Shown: positions 1 through 7,020 of the stretch, piece by piece
Numbering within the stretch: the stretch's first letter is position 1
Layout of the letters: every line of letters starts with the position of its first letter
Origin: Anaeroplasmataceae bacterium
Lineage (GTDB): Bacteria; Bacillota_I; Bacilli_A; Acholeplasmatales; Anaeroplasmataceae
Reading direction: 5' to 3'
Assembly (NCBI GenBank): GCA_020025015.1
Contig: JAHHSV010000001.1
Location: 1 to 64,000 of the forward strand
Length of the DNA: 64,000 nucleotides
The notes under the pieces: model-generated
Databases searched by the model: none
The model's input: only the letters and a program-made list of their open reading frames with translations
What the model was told of the DNA's origin: nothing
Translations under genes and position numbers: made by a program

Positions 1-37
1 TTTTCAGGCTAATGTTTGATTATTTTTGGGAAATTTT

Positions 38-79
38 CAAAAGATATTGACAGCCCTAATGCTAGGGCTAACTCTTTTG
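38..79. repeat. Nested inverted repeat
   Basis: An inner perfect 7-bp stem (AGCCCTA/TAGGGCT, loop ATGC, 52-69) lies inside an outer 7-bp stem (CAAAAGA/TCTTTTG, 38-44 and 73-79). It sits downstream of the small membrane protein gene, but neither side carries a clean U-run, so it is not a typical terminator. Its function is unknown. Confidence 0.4.
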
Positions 80-121
80 ATAATATTAAATTGTTGATTT
101 TTTAAAATAAAGATAGAACAA

Positions 122-676
122 TTAACGAGAAACCACACCTTTTAGAATACCAGCTAGACCAGCAACACCGGCTAAGCCACAGGTAATATAAGCATTAGTT
201 ATTGCCTTAAAACCAACGAAAATTTCATCACGGCCAAGTATTGACCCTGCTGATTTAAAGGTATCAATAGCCTTAGCTAAATCCTCAGTATAAACTACAA
301 AGTTACCAACAAAGATAAATAATACTGCAGCTACTACCATTGCTAAGCCACCAACGATACTAAGAACCTTGCTCTTTGGTAAAACTAAAACCGCACCAAC
401 AGCTAATAAAATAAGTGGCAATAAATTCATAAAGCTAAACTTTAGCATTTCTGCCTTAAATGTAAAGCCACTAAACTTTAATTCGCCAGTATAACCAAAT
501 GTAGCCTCTAAGCCCGTAACAACACTGTTTTCATTAGTCTTATCTTCAATATAGAAGCTCGCAACATCCGTAGTAAGGAATACAATAATTCCTGTAACCG
601 CTAAAGCTATAGCCGCTAAAGCTAAAACCAGCCCAATTAATCTACCTTTTTTTCTTGTATTTTTTCTTTTTGCCAT
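122..676 (-). CDS. Small multi-pass membrane protein, unknown function
   Basis: This 184-aa protein starts with a basic stretch (MAKRKNTRKKGR) followed by a hydrophobic segment at about residues 13-34. An extracytoplasmic-looking polar stretch (about 38-75) comes next, then further hydrophobic segments at about 82-99, 104-128 and 160-180. I do not recognise a family. The start is supported by a GGAGAA ribosome binding site just upstream. It has its own promoter, with two copies of a 10-bp direct repeat beside it, so it is probably a single-gene unit with dedicated control. Gly/Ala/Val-rich membrane segments argue against an enzyme active site in the membrane. Nothing in the sequence shows what it does. 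Confidence 0.75.
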   Translation of the reverse strand: MAKRKNTRKKGRLIGLVLALAAIALAVTGIIVFLTTDVASFYIEDKTNENSVVTGLEATFGYTGELKFSGFTFKAEMLKFSFMNLLPLILLAVGAVLVLPKSKVLSIVGGLAMVVAAVLFIFVGNFVVYTEDLAKAIDTFKSAGSILGRDEIFVGFKAITNAYITCGLAGVAGLAGILKGVVSR

Positions 677-708
677 AATAATTCTCCATTCGCTTTCAAG
701 ATGCTTCT

Positions 709-738
709 ATTATATACTAACTAAAAGATAGGATACAA
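709..738 (-). promoter_or_regulatory. Promoter of the membrane protein gene
   Basis: On the minus strand, TTGTAT (738-733) and TATAAT (714-709) are separated by 18 bp, about 30 bp upstream of the ATG at 676. The -35 hexamer overlaps the first copy of a TGTATCCTAT direct repeat. Confidence 0.6.
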
Positions 739-771
739 TTATATTTTTAATGAAAATAAAAATAGGATACA
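728..771. repeat. Direct repeat pair, possible operator
   Basis: The 10-mer ATAGGATACA occurs at 728-737 and again at 762-771, starting 34 bp apart. On the minus strand both copies continue into a similar T-rich stretch. The proximal copy overlaps the -35 element of the 122-676 gene. This is compatible with a regulator binding site, but no regulator can be named. Confidence 0.4.
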
Positions 772-797
772 TTATTACGAAAAAAAGAGTATTATCT

Positions 798-1637
798 TTA
801 TAAAACACCAGTTGATAACAAAATTATCAAAAGAATACCTAAAACGATTCGATAATAACCAAAAGGCTTAAAGTCATGCTTCTTAATAAATGACATTAAA
901 AGCTTAATAACCAAAACACTAACAATAAAGGCAACAACCATACCAATACCCAAAAATAAGCCTTGATCAAGAGTAATAGAATTATTCATAAAGAATTTAA
1001 CACCCTTAAGTAAAGACGCTCCAACCATTACAGGAATTGATAAAAAGAAGCTGAATTCTGCCGATACCGTACGATCACAGCCAATTAGCATCGCACCTAA
1101 AATAGTAACACCACTTCTTGAGGTACCAGGAATAATTGCTAAAAGCTGAATCATACCAATAATAAGAGCAGTTCTATAGGTCATAGACTTTACATCACAA
1201 ATCTTAAAGGTTCTTCTTTTATTCCAAATTTCTAAAGCAATAAACAAAATACCATAAATAATTAAGGTTATGCTAACCGTCCAAGCATTATTTAAATGAG
1301 CTTCAATCCAATCATCAAATAATAAGCCAACAACAGCAGCAGGAAGACAAGCTAATAAGACCTTAAACCACATATGCCAGGTTAACTTCTTTTCTTCAAC
1401 CGTCTTACTCTTACCAAAGGGCCATAGCTTATTAAAAAACATAATAATTACTGCAATAATTGCGCCTAGCTGAATAGCTACTAAAAAGAATTGCCAAAAT
1501 TCATCATTATAGGTTCCACTAACATTAAGTAGCTTTTCTAAAATTATCATATGCCCAGTACTACTAACCGGTAGCCACTCAGTAATTCCCTCAATAATAC
1601 CAAATAGTATCGCCTTTAAGGCTTCAATAAAATCCAT
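798..1637 (-). CDS. uppP: Undecaprenyl-diphosphatase (UppP/BacA family)
   Basis: This integral membrane enzyme removes one phosphate from undecaprenyl pyrophosphate and so recycles the lipid carrier for peptidoglycan and other wall polymers. At 279 aa it has normal family length. The two hallmark regions are visible: EGITEWLPVSSTGH at residues 16-29, which carries the family's acidic and Ser/Thr-Gly-His residues, and PGTSRSG at 170-176, which carries the catalytic-site Arg. Multiple hydrophobic segments cover the rest. A good site (GAGGAGATTAAATT) precedes the ATG. It follows cls by 12 bases and is probably co-transcribed with it. Its presence indicates a cell wall, arguing against a true mollicute. 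Confidence 0.95.
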   Translation of the reverse strand: MDFIEALKAILFGIIEGITEWLPVSSTGHMIILEKLLNVSGTYNDEFWQFFLVAIQLGAIIAVIIMFFNKLWPFGKSKTVEEKKLTWHMWFKVLLACLPAAVVGLLFDDWIEAHLNNAWTVSITLIIYGILFIALEIWNKRRTFKICDVKSMTYRTALIIGMIQLLAIIPGTSRSGVTILGAMLIGCDRTVSAEFSFFLSIPVMVGASLLKGVKFFMNNSITLDQGLFLGIGMVVAFIVSVLVIKLLMSFIKKHDFKPFGYYRIVLGILLIILLSTGVL

Positions 1638-1649
1638 AATTTAATCTCC

Positions 1650-3182
1650 TCATAACATTGGTGCAAATATCTTGACTAGGAAAGTAAAAATTTTTGAGAA
1701 AACATTACGCTTTTGCCAATCAGCAAGGGTAATTAGCTTACTTTCCTTAACTGCACTTAAAAAATCATCTTCCATATCCTTTACAACATCCTTTGAGCTA
1801 AAAACAGCTCCACACTCAAAGTGCAAAAACAAAGAACGATAATCCATATTAATTGTACCACAAAAAGCATACTTACCATCAACAATAATGTTTTTAGCAT
1901 GGTTAAAGCCCTTGGTGTATTCATAAATTTCACAGCCACATTCAAGTATCTCCCGATAATGTGCTCTTGTCATCATAAATACCATTTTTTTATCTGGGAT
2001 ACCTGGAACTAATATTTTAACATCAACCCCAGATTTTTTAGCCCTAACAATAGTAGAAATCATTTCATCATCAATAATAAAATATGGTGTTGAAATATAT
2101 AAGGTCTTGTTTGCCCTTTGAATCATATACTGGAAGGTATGATATGCAACATCCGTTTCTGTATTAGGCCCATCCGCAAAAGGAATGACAAATTCATCAG
2201 GATTACTAACCTCATAATCACTAGTATATTTAGCAATATCAATGTATTCCTTACTAGAAGCGTACCACATAAGGCTAAACATCAAAATAAAGCTAAAAAC
2301 CGCACTACCCTCTAATAAAATAGCATTGTCACGCCAATAGCCAAAGCGATCCTTTTTATGAATATATTCATCCGCTAGGTTATCCCCACCACAATAAGCA
2401 TACTTACCATCAATTATAGTCATCTTACGGTGATCACGATAATTAACAGAAGGATTTAAATTAAAACCCATCGGCGCATAAACACAAATTTTTAAATTAG
2501 GAATCGCTAAAAAGCGATCAATAGTCTTACTAGAAAGTGTAGCCTTGCTACCAAGATCATCATATAAAAGCTTGATCTCAACACCCTCTTCACCTTTTTT
2601 TGCTAAAATAGGAATTAATTCATCTAAAAGGCTACCATCAGAAACAATAAAATATTCCATAAAAATATATTTTTCCGCCGCCTTAATTTTTTTAAGCATA
2701 TCCTGATGCTTTAAAGCCGCATCATTAAAAAATTTAACCTTTGTATTATTATACATTAGATAATTAGACTCTTCATAAATTAAATTAGCCAAACGATTAA
2801 TATTATGATCATCCTCACTTAAAGCACTATATCTATCTAATTCCTTACTTTTTATATAATCATCTAGCTTCTTCTTTTTACGCTTAGGTAAACGTCTAGC
2901 ACTAAAATTCAAAATATATAAATAAGAAAAGAATAAAGGAAGGATAGAAATTAATGCTATCCAGGTAATCTTATAGCTAGCAGGAGCATGGCTATTAATA
3001 ATATAAAAAATAATGCCAATACTTAAAATCAAACCAATAAAATATAAAATTTTAGCATAAGGAAAGCTACCAGCAATTGCTAAAGCAAATAATGCTATTT
3101 GGATTGTAAGCATAAGGATCGATAGAGTAATCATTATAATCTTTTTATATAGTGGCGTACTTTTTCTTTCACTTTGTAGCAT
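1650..3182 (-). CDS. cls: Cardiolipin synthase (phospholipase D family)
   Basis: This enzyme condenses two phosphatidylglycerol molecules into cardiolipin and glycerol at the membrane. The 510-aa protein has hydrophobic N-terminal segments (about 14-39, 44-62, 72-92). Two HKD motifs follow: H251-x-K253-x4-D258 (HRKMTIIDG) and H428-x-K430-x4-D435 (HAKNIIVDG). Both catalytic halves are therefore intact, and the length matches Bacillus Cls/ClsA. The AAGGAGAAGA ribosome binding site supports the start. A terminator for the upstream lipoprotein gene lies only about 20 bases before it, so cls-uppP transcription depends on read-through or on an unrecognised promoter. Confidence 0.95.
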   Translation of the reverse strand: MLQSERKSTPLYKKIIMITLSILMLTIQIALFALAIAGSFPYAKILYFIGLILSIGIIFYIINSHAPASYKITWIALISILPLFFSYLYILNFSARRLPKRKKKKLDDYIKSKELDRYSALSEDDHNINRLANLIYEESNYLMYNNTKVKFFNDAALKHQDMLKKIKAAEKYIFMEYFIVSDGSLLDELIPILAKKGEEGVEIKLLYDDLGSKATLSSKTIDRFLAIPNLKICVYAPMGFNLNPSVNYRDHRKMTIIDGKYAYCGGDNLADEYIHKKDRFGYWRDNAILLEGSAVFSFILMFSLMWYASSKEYIDIAKYTSDYEVSNPDEFVIPFADGPNTETDVAYHTFQYMIQRANKTLYISTPYFIIDDEMISTIVRAKKSGVDVKILVPGIPDKKMVFMMTRAHYREILECGCEIYEYTKGFNHAKNIIVDGKYAFCGTINMDYRSLFLHFECGAVFSSKDVVKDMEDDFLSAVKESKLITLADWQKRNVFSKIFTFLVKIFAPML

Positions 3183-3203
3183 TTAATCTTCTCCTTTCCA
3201 AAA

Positions 3204-3230
3204 CAAAAAAGAGGGGGAGCCCCCTCTAAA
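3204..3230 (-). terminator. Rho-independent terminator after lipoprotein gene
   Basis: On the minus strand an 8-bp stem (AGAGGGGG/CCCCCTCT, with a very short loop) at 3227-3210 runs into TTTTTT. It lies directly after the stop codon at 3231. Confidence 0.85.
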
Positions 3231-3941
3231 TTACTTTTCTACTTTTTCAAAATTTCCATTAGAGTCAAGCATTAAATCAACTTTTTCAAAGCCTTCAAAG
3301 CTATTTGTTTCAGGCTTGCCATCTACTAGATAACCTAATTCATAATAAACTGGAACTAAAGCATATGTTTCAACCTTAGGTTGAGCATCAGCGTTTTCCT
3401 TAGCTAAATAGAACATAACTCTAATAGGCATATATAAAATAGATAAGCCTCTTTCCTTACCTTCAACAAATTCTAAAGCATTGTCTCCCTTAATATTTAC
3501 ACTAGTAATCCAACCCTTAGTATAATTTTCAGGGGTAATATTAGTACCAGCATAAGCATCCTTAATCTTACTCTCATATATTGTAGAAACTTGGTTGCAA
3601 ACCTCCATTGAAGCATTACCTAAAGTAAATAAAGACCAATAAGCAAAGCTTACTTGCTTATTATTATCATTATAAGCAGCTTCAATTGATTGAGTTACAT
3701 ATTTGCTTGAAGCCTTAATATCCTCTGGTAAGAAAATTTCATAACGAGTAGCCTTAGGACCATAATTATCGCCCTCCATAGCTATCTTTTCACTAGAGAA
3801 TTTTACATCCTTAAGCCATGATTCATAAATTTTAGTTCCCTTTGAGCTTTCATCAAGGGTATAGTCAATTTCATTCTTACCGCAAGATGCTAAGCCAAAC
3901 ACTCCAAATATAGTCATTAAAAAAATAAATAATTTTTTCAT
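3231..3941 (-). CDS. Predicted lipoprotein, unknown function
   Basis: This 236-aa protein begins with a signal peptide and lipobox (MKKLFIFLMTIFGVFGLASC), so Cys20 should be lipidated and the mature protein anchored outside the membrane. The mature part is mostly polar with alternating short beta-like stretches. I recognise no domain. It has its own promoter and terminator and is therefore a single-gene unit. A GGAAGATTTT ribosome binding site precedes the ATG. It may be a lineage-specific surface lipoprotein; substrate binding or envelope stress roles would be guesses. Confidence 0.8.
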   Translation of the reverse strand: MKKLFIFLMTIFGVFGLASCGKNEIDYTLDESSKGTKIYESWLKDVKFSSEKIAMEGDNYGPKATRYEIFLPEDIKASSKYVTQSIEAAYNDNNKQVSFAYWSLFTLGNASMEVCNQVSTIYESKIKDAYAGTNITPENYTKGWITSVNIKGDNALEFVEGKERGLSILYMPIRVMFYLAKENADAQPKVETYALVPVYYELGYLVDGKPETNSFEGFEKVDLMLDSNGNFEKVEK

Positions 3942-3968
3942 AAAATCTTCCTTTCAAAAAGCGTTGTA

Positions 3969-3997
3969 ATTATAACATAAAAATAATTGCATTTAAA
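3969..3997 (-). promoter_or_regulatory. Promoter of the 3231-3941 lipoprotein gene
   Basis: TTTAAA (3997-3992), a 17-bp spacer and TATAAT (3974-3969) with an extended TGn element directly upstream of the -10. Confidence 0.7.
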
Positions 3998-4009
3998 GTA
4001 TAAAAATAT

Positions 4010-4939
4010 TTAACTCTTTTTTTTGAGATTTGCAGCCCTAGGAAAAGCATTTTGATACTGCTTTTTCATAGTTTCATAGCTTACATGCGTATATATTTGC
4101 GTTGTTGATAAATTCTCATGTCCTAATAATTCCTGAACACTTCTTAAATCAGCACCATTGTTTAATAAGGCTGTCGCAAAGCTATGCCTTAGCATATGCG
4201 GAGTAATATGGAAGGTTTCCCCACATTTTTCAATTACTCCATCAAGTATTACTCTAACTCCTCTAGTAGTTAGGGATCCTCCCTTATTATTTAAAAAAAC
4301 ATACTTATTATTAGAGTCACGAGATTTAACCAAAAGACTAATTCTCTCATTAGCAAGATAGTGCTTTAAATTAGCTGAAATCTCAGGTATTAGGATTAAA
4401 TATCTATCCTTGCTACCCTTACCATGAATTAAAACCTCTTCCCTACTAAAGTCAATATCATTAATCTTTAAATTGCAAAGCTCACTAACACGTAAGCCTA
4501 AGCCATAAAGCATCAAAATTATTAAATGATTACGATAGCCAAGTGGTTTGTTTAAATCACAGGCATCTAGCATCATTTCAATTTCCCGATCCTTAATTAT
4601 TTTAGGCAAGCGTTTAGGCACCTTTAAGCTCTTAATATCTAAAAAATAATTTTCCTTAATTACCCCATTACTAACTAAATATTCATAAAAGCCCTTAAGA
4701 CAAGAAAGCTTACGATTAATTGAGGTTTCTGCCTCACCCTTTAAATTTAAGGAGGCAATAAAGCTTTTACAAACCCTATCATTACGAATCGTAATTAAAT
4801 TTTTCGCAAAACGCTCACTTACTACAAAATCATTAAATTCTAAAATATCATTTTTATAAGAAATAATTGTATTTTTAGAATAATTCTTAACTGCCTCTAA
4901 ATAAACTAAATAAGCCTCAACCTCTTTAATTTCTAGCAT
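4010..4939 (-). CDS. xerC: Tyrosine recombinase XerC/CodV type
   Basis: Site-specific recombinase of the Xer group, which resolves chromosome dimers at the terminus with a partner recombinase. The 309-aa length is standard. An N-terminal SAM-like DNA-binding domain spans about 1-90. The catalytic domain shows the full set R150, K174, H248-x2-R251, H274 and the Tyr283 nucleophile (TTQIYTHVS). It overlaps trmFO by 7 bases, the same neighbourhood as trmFO(gid)-xerC(codV) in Bacillus, which favours a housekeeping Xer over a mobile-element integrase. Whether it acts as XerC or as a sole XerH-like protein cannot be told without the rest of the genome. Confidence 0.9.
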   Translation of the reverse strand: MLEIKEVEAYLVYLEAVKNYSKNTIISYKNDILEFNDFVVSERFAKNLITIRNDRVCKSFIASLNLKGEAETSINRKLSCLKGFYEYLVSNGVIKENYFLDIKSLKVPKRLPKIIKDREIEMMLDACDLNKPLGYRNHLIILMLYGLGLRVSELCNLKINDIDFSREEVLIHGKGSKDRYLILIPEISANLKHYLANERISLLVKSRDSNNKYVFLNNKGGSLTTRGVRVILDGVIEKCGETFHITPHMLRHSFATALLNNGADLRSVQELLGHENLSTTQIYTHVSYETMKKQYQNAFPRAANLKKKS

Positions 4940-6225
4940 AGAGAATTCTTAACCTCTGCCATTTTCTCTAAGGCTCTTTTACCATAAAGCATCTTACGAT
5001 CCTTCTTATGATGCTTAAAATCAAGCTCAGGTAAAATACCAAAATTAGCATTCATTGGTTGGAAATCACTAGGATTAGCATTAGTAATATAATAGGCAAG
5101 TGAGCCTAATACAGTTTCTCTTGGGAAGGTGATTAAATCCTTACCATTAACTAACCTATCCATATTAATACCACAGGCTAAGCCAGAGGCAGCACTTTCG
5201 ACATAGCCCTCAACACCACTAATTTGCCCAGCAAAGAAAATATTAGGATATTTCTTAGTTTGGAAGGTAGGTAATAAAATCTTTGGCGAATTAATATAAT
5301 TATTACGATGAATTCTACCATATTTAGCAAACCTCGCATTTTCTAAGCCTGGAATCATTTGGAAAACGCGCTTTTGCTCAGAAAACTTTAAATGAGTTTG
5401 AAAGCCCACCATATTATACATAGTTTTAGCCGCATCATCCTGACGTAGCTGTAAAACTGCATAAGGGCTAGTACCATCGGGCTTACGTAAGCCAACCGGC
5501 TTCATTGGTCCAAAGGTTAAGGTTTGTGCTCCACGCTTTGCCATAACCTCAACAGGCATACAGCCTTCAAAAACCTTCAATTCAAAATCCTTAGTCTCAA
5601 CCTCTTCGGCATTAATTAAGGCCTCGTAAAATCTATCAAATTCCTCTTTAGTTAAAGGACAGTTTAAATAAGAAGCCTCACCCTTATCATAACGGCTCTT
5701 TAAATAAACCTTATCATAATCTAAGCTATCAGCATAAATGATTGGTGCCTGAGCATCATAAAAATAAAACTCATCTAAGCCAAATAAATCCTTAATCTTA
5801 AAGCCTAAAGCATCACTAGTTAAAGGCCCTGTAGCAATTATCGTATAAGCACTAGGATCAATTTCTATAACCTCGCCATAAATAATTTCAATATTAGGAT
5901 TATCCTTAATAGCCTTAGTAACCGCCTCACTATAGCCCTCACGATCAACCGCTAGGGCTCCACCAGCAGGTACACTATGGCTTTTGGCACATTTTAAAAT
6001 TATAGAGTCAAACATTTCCATTTCGGCCTTTAAAATACCACAAGCATTTTCTAAAGAATCGCTCTTTAAACTATTAGAACACACTAATTCACCAAATTTT
6101 TCCGTTTGATGAGCAGGTGTCATCTTTACCGGACGCATTTCATATAGCCTAACCTTGTGGCCCTTATTAGCCAAATAATAAGCAGCCTCACAGCCAGCTA
6201 AGCCAGCTCCAATTATATTAATCAT
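4933..6225 (-). CDS. trmFO: Folate-dependent tRNA (uracil-5-)-methyltransferase TrmFO
   Basis: This enzyme makes ribothymidine at position 54 of the T-loop of tRNAs, using methylenetetrahydrofolate and FADH2. The 430-aa protein starts with the FAD-binding GxGxxG (IIGAGLAGCEAAYYL). It contains the family-typical stretches LCSN-like VCSNSLKSDSLENACG near residue 50, GPMKPVGL and GRIHRNNYINSP. The length is normal. It overlaps ung by 8 bases and xerC by 7, forming a tightly packed ung-trmFO-xerC operon on the minus strand. Confidence 0.95.
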   Translation of the reverse strand: MINIIGAGLAGCEAAYYLANKGHKVRLYEMRPVKMTPAHQTEKFGELVCSNSLKSDSLENACGILKAEMEMFDSIILKCAKSHSVPAGGALAVDREGYSEAVTKAIKDNPNIEIIYGEVIEIDPSAYTIIATGPLTSDALGFKIKDLFGLDEFYFYDAQAPIIYADSLDYDKVYLKSRYDKGEASYLNCPLTKEEFDRFYEALINAEEVETKDFELKVFEGCMPVEVMAKRGAQTLTFGPMKPVGLRKPDGTSPYAVLQLRQDDAAKTMYNMVGFQTHLKFSEQKRVFQMIPGLENARFAKYGRIHRNNYINSPKILLPTFQTKKYPNIFFAGQISGVEGYVESAASGLACGINMDRLVNGKDLITFPRETVLGSLAYYITNANPSDFQPMNANFGILPELDFKHHKKDRKMLYGKRALEKMAEVKNSLC

Positions 6226-6883
6226 TAAGATAATCCTCCTTAATCCATTTAATTTCCTTTAGATTATTCTTTCTTAAAAATTCATTAGCTTTGCTAAATG
6301 GTCGTGAGCCAAAAAAGCCCCGATAAGCGCTTAATGGTGATGGGTGGGCACTCGTTAAAATTAGATGCTTAGGGTTATTTAATAGCTCCTTTTTTCTAAT
6401 TGAAGGATTACCCCATAAAATAAACACAATTGGCCTATCAATTTCATTTAGCATTTTAATTATATTATCAGTAAAAATATTCCAGCCATAGCCACTATGA
6501 CTATTAGCCATACCCCTAGTTACAGTTAAGGTCGTATTTAAAAGTAAAACACCCTGCTTAGCTAAATACTCTAAATTCCCATTTTGGCTAAAGCTTCTAT
6601 TTAAATCAGTAGCCATTTCTTTATAAATATTAACTAAAGAAGGTGGTAGCTTATCACATTCAACACTAAAGGCAAGGCCATGGGCCTGATTTGGCTCATG
6701 ATAGGGATCCTGACCTAAAATAACAACCTTAACATCTTCAATTTTTGTTAAGCTTAAAGCATGAAAGATATTTTTAAAGGGTGGATAGCACTCATTAGCT
6801 TCATAAGCTTTCTCAACCTTTTTATGTAATTCAATGTAATAATCCTTCTTGCTCTCATTGGCAATAAATTCTTCCCAGGTCAT
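6218..6883 (-). CDS. ung: Uracil-DNA glycosylase, family 1
   Basis: This enzyme excises uracil from DNA in base-excision repair. The 221-aa protein carries the water-activating loop GQDPYHEP (Asp59, His62), the active-site segment HGLAFSV, and the Leu-intercalation loop HPSPLSAYRGFFGSRPFS near the C-terminus. All are canonical for Ung family 1. It is the first gene of the ung-trmFO-xerC cluster. The ribosome binding site is a GAGGTGG stretch before the ATG. Confidence 0.96.
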   Translation of the reverse strand: MTWEEFIANESKKDYYIELHKKVEKAYEANECYPPFKNIFHALSLTKIEDVKVVILGQDPYHEPNQAHGLAFSVECDKLPPSLVNIYKEMATDLNRSFSQNGNLEYLAKQGVLLLNTTLTVTRGMANSHSGYGWNIFTDNIIKMLNEIDRPIVFILWGNPSIRKKELLNNPKHLILTSAHPSPLSAYRGFFGSRPFSKANEFLRKNNLKEIKWIKEDYLND

Positions 6884-6961
6884 AAAACCACCTCACTTAG
6901 GTAATTATAGCATAAAGAAAATAACTAATAAATTACTTCCTATAATGTTTTTTAAGATATT

Positions 6962-6998
6962 AAAAAAGGAGAAACACGTTCTCCTTCGCGTTCTCCTT
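6962..6998 (-). terminator. Terminator after large lipoprotein gene, with duplicated arm
   Basis: On the minus strand GGAGAACGTGTTTCTCC is followed by TTTTTT. A second copy of the GGAGAACG arm lies immediately upstream (6987-6998), so two alternative hairpins can form with the same distal arm. It ends transcription of the 7021-9060 gene. Confidence 0.75.
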
Positions 6999-7020
6999 CT
7001 CTTTATTAATAATCAATCAA

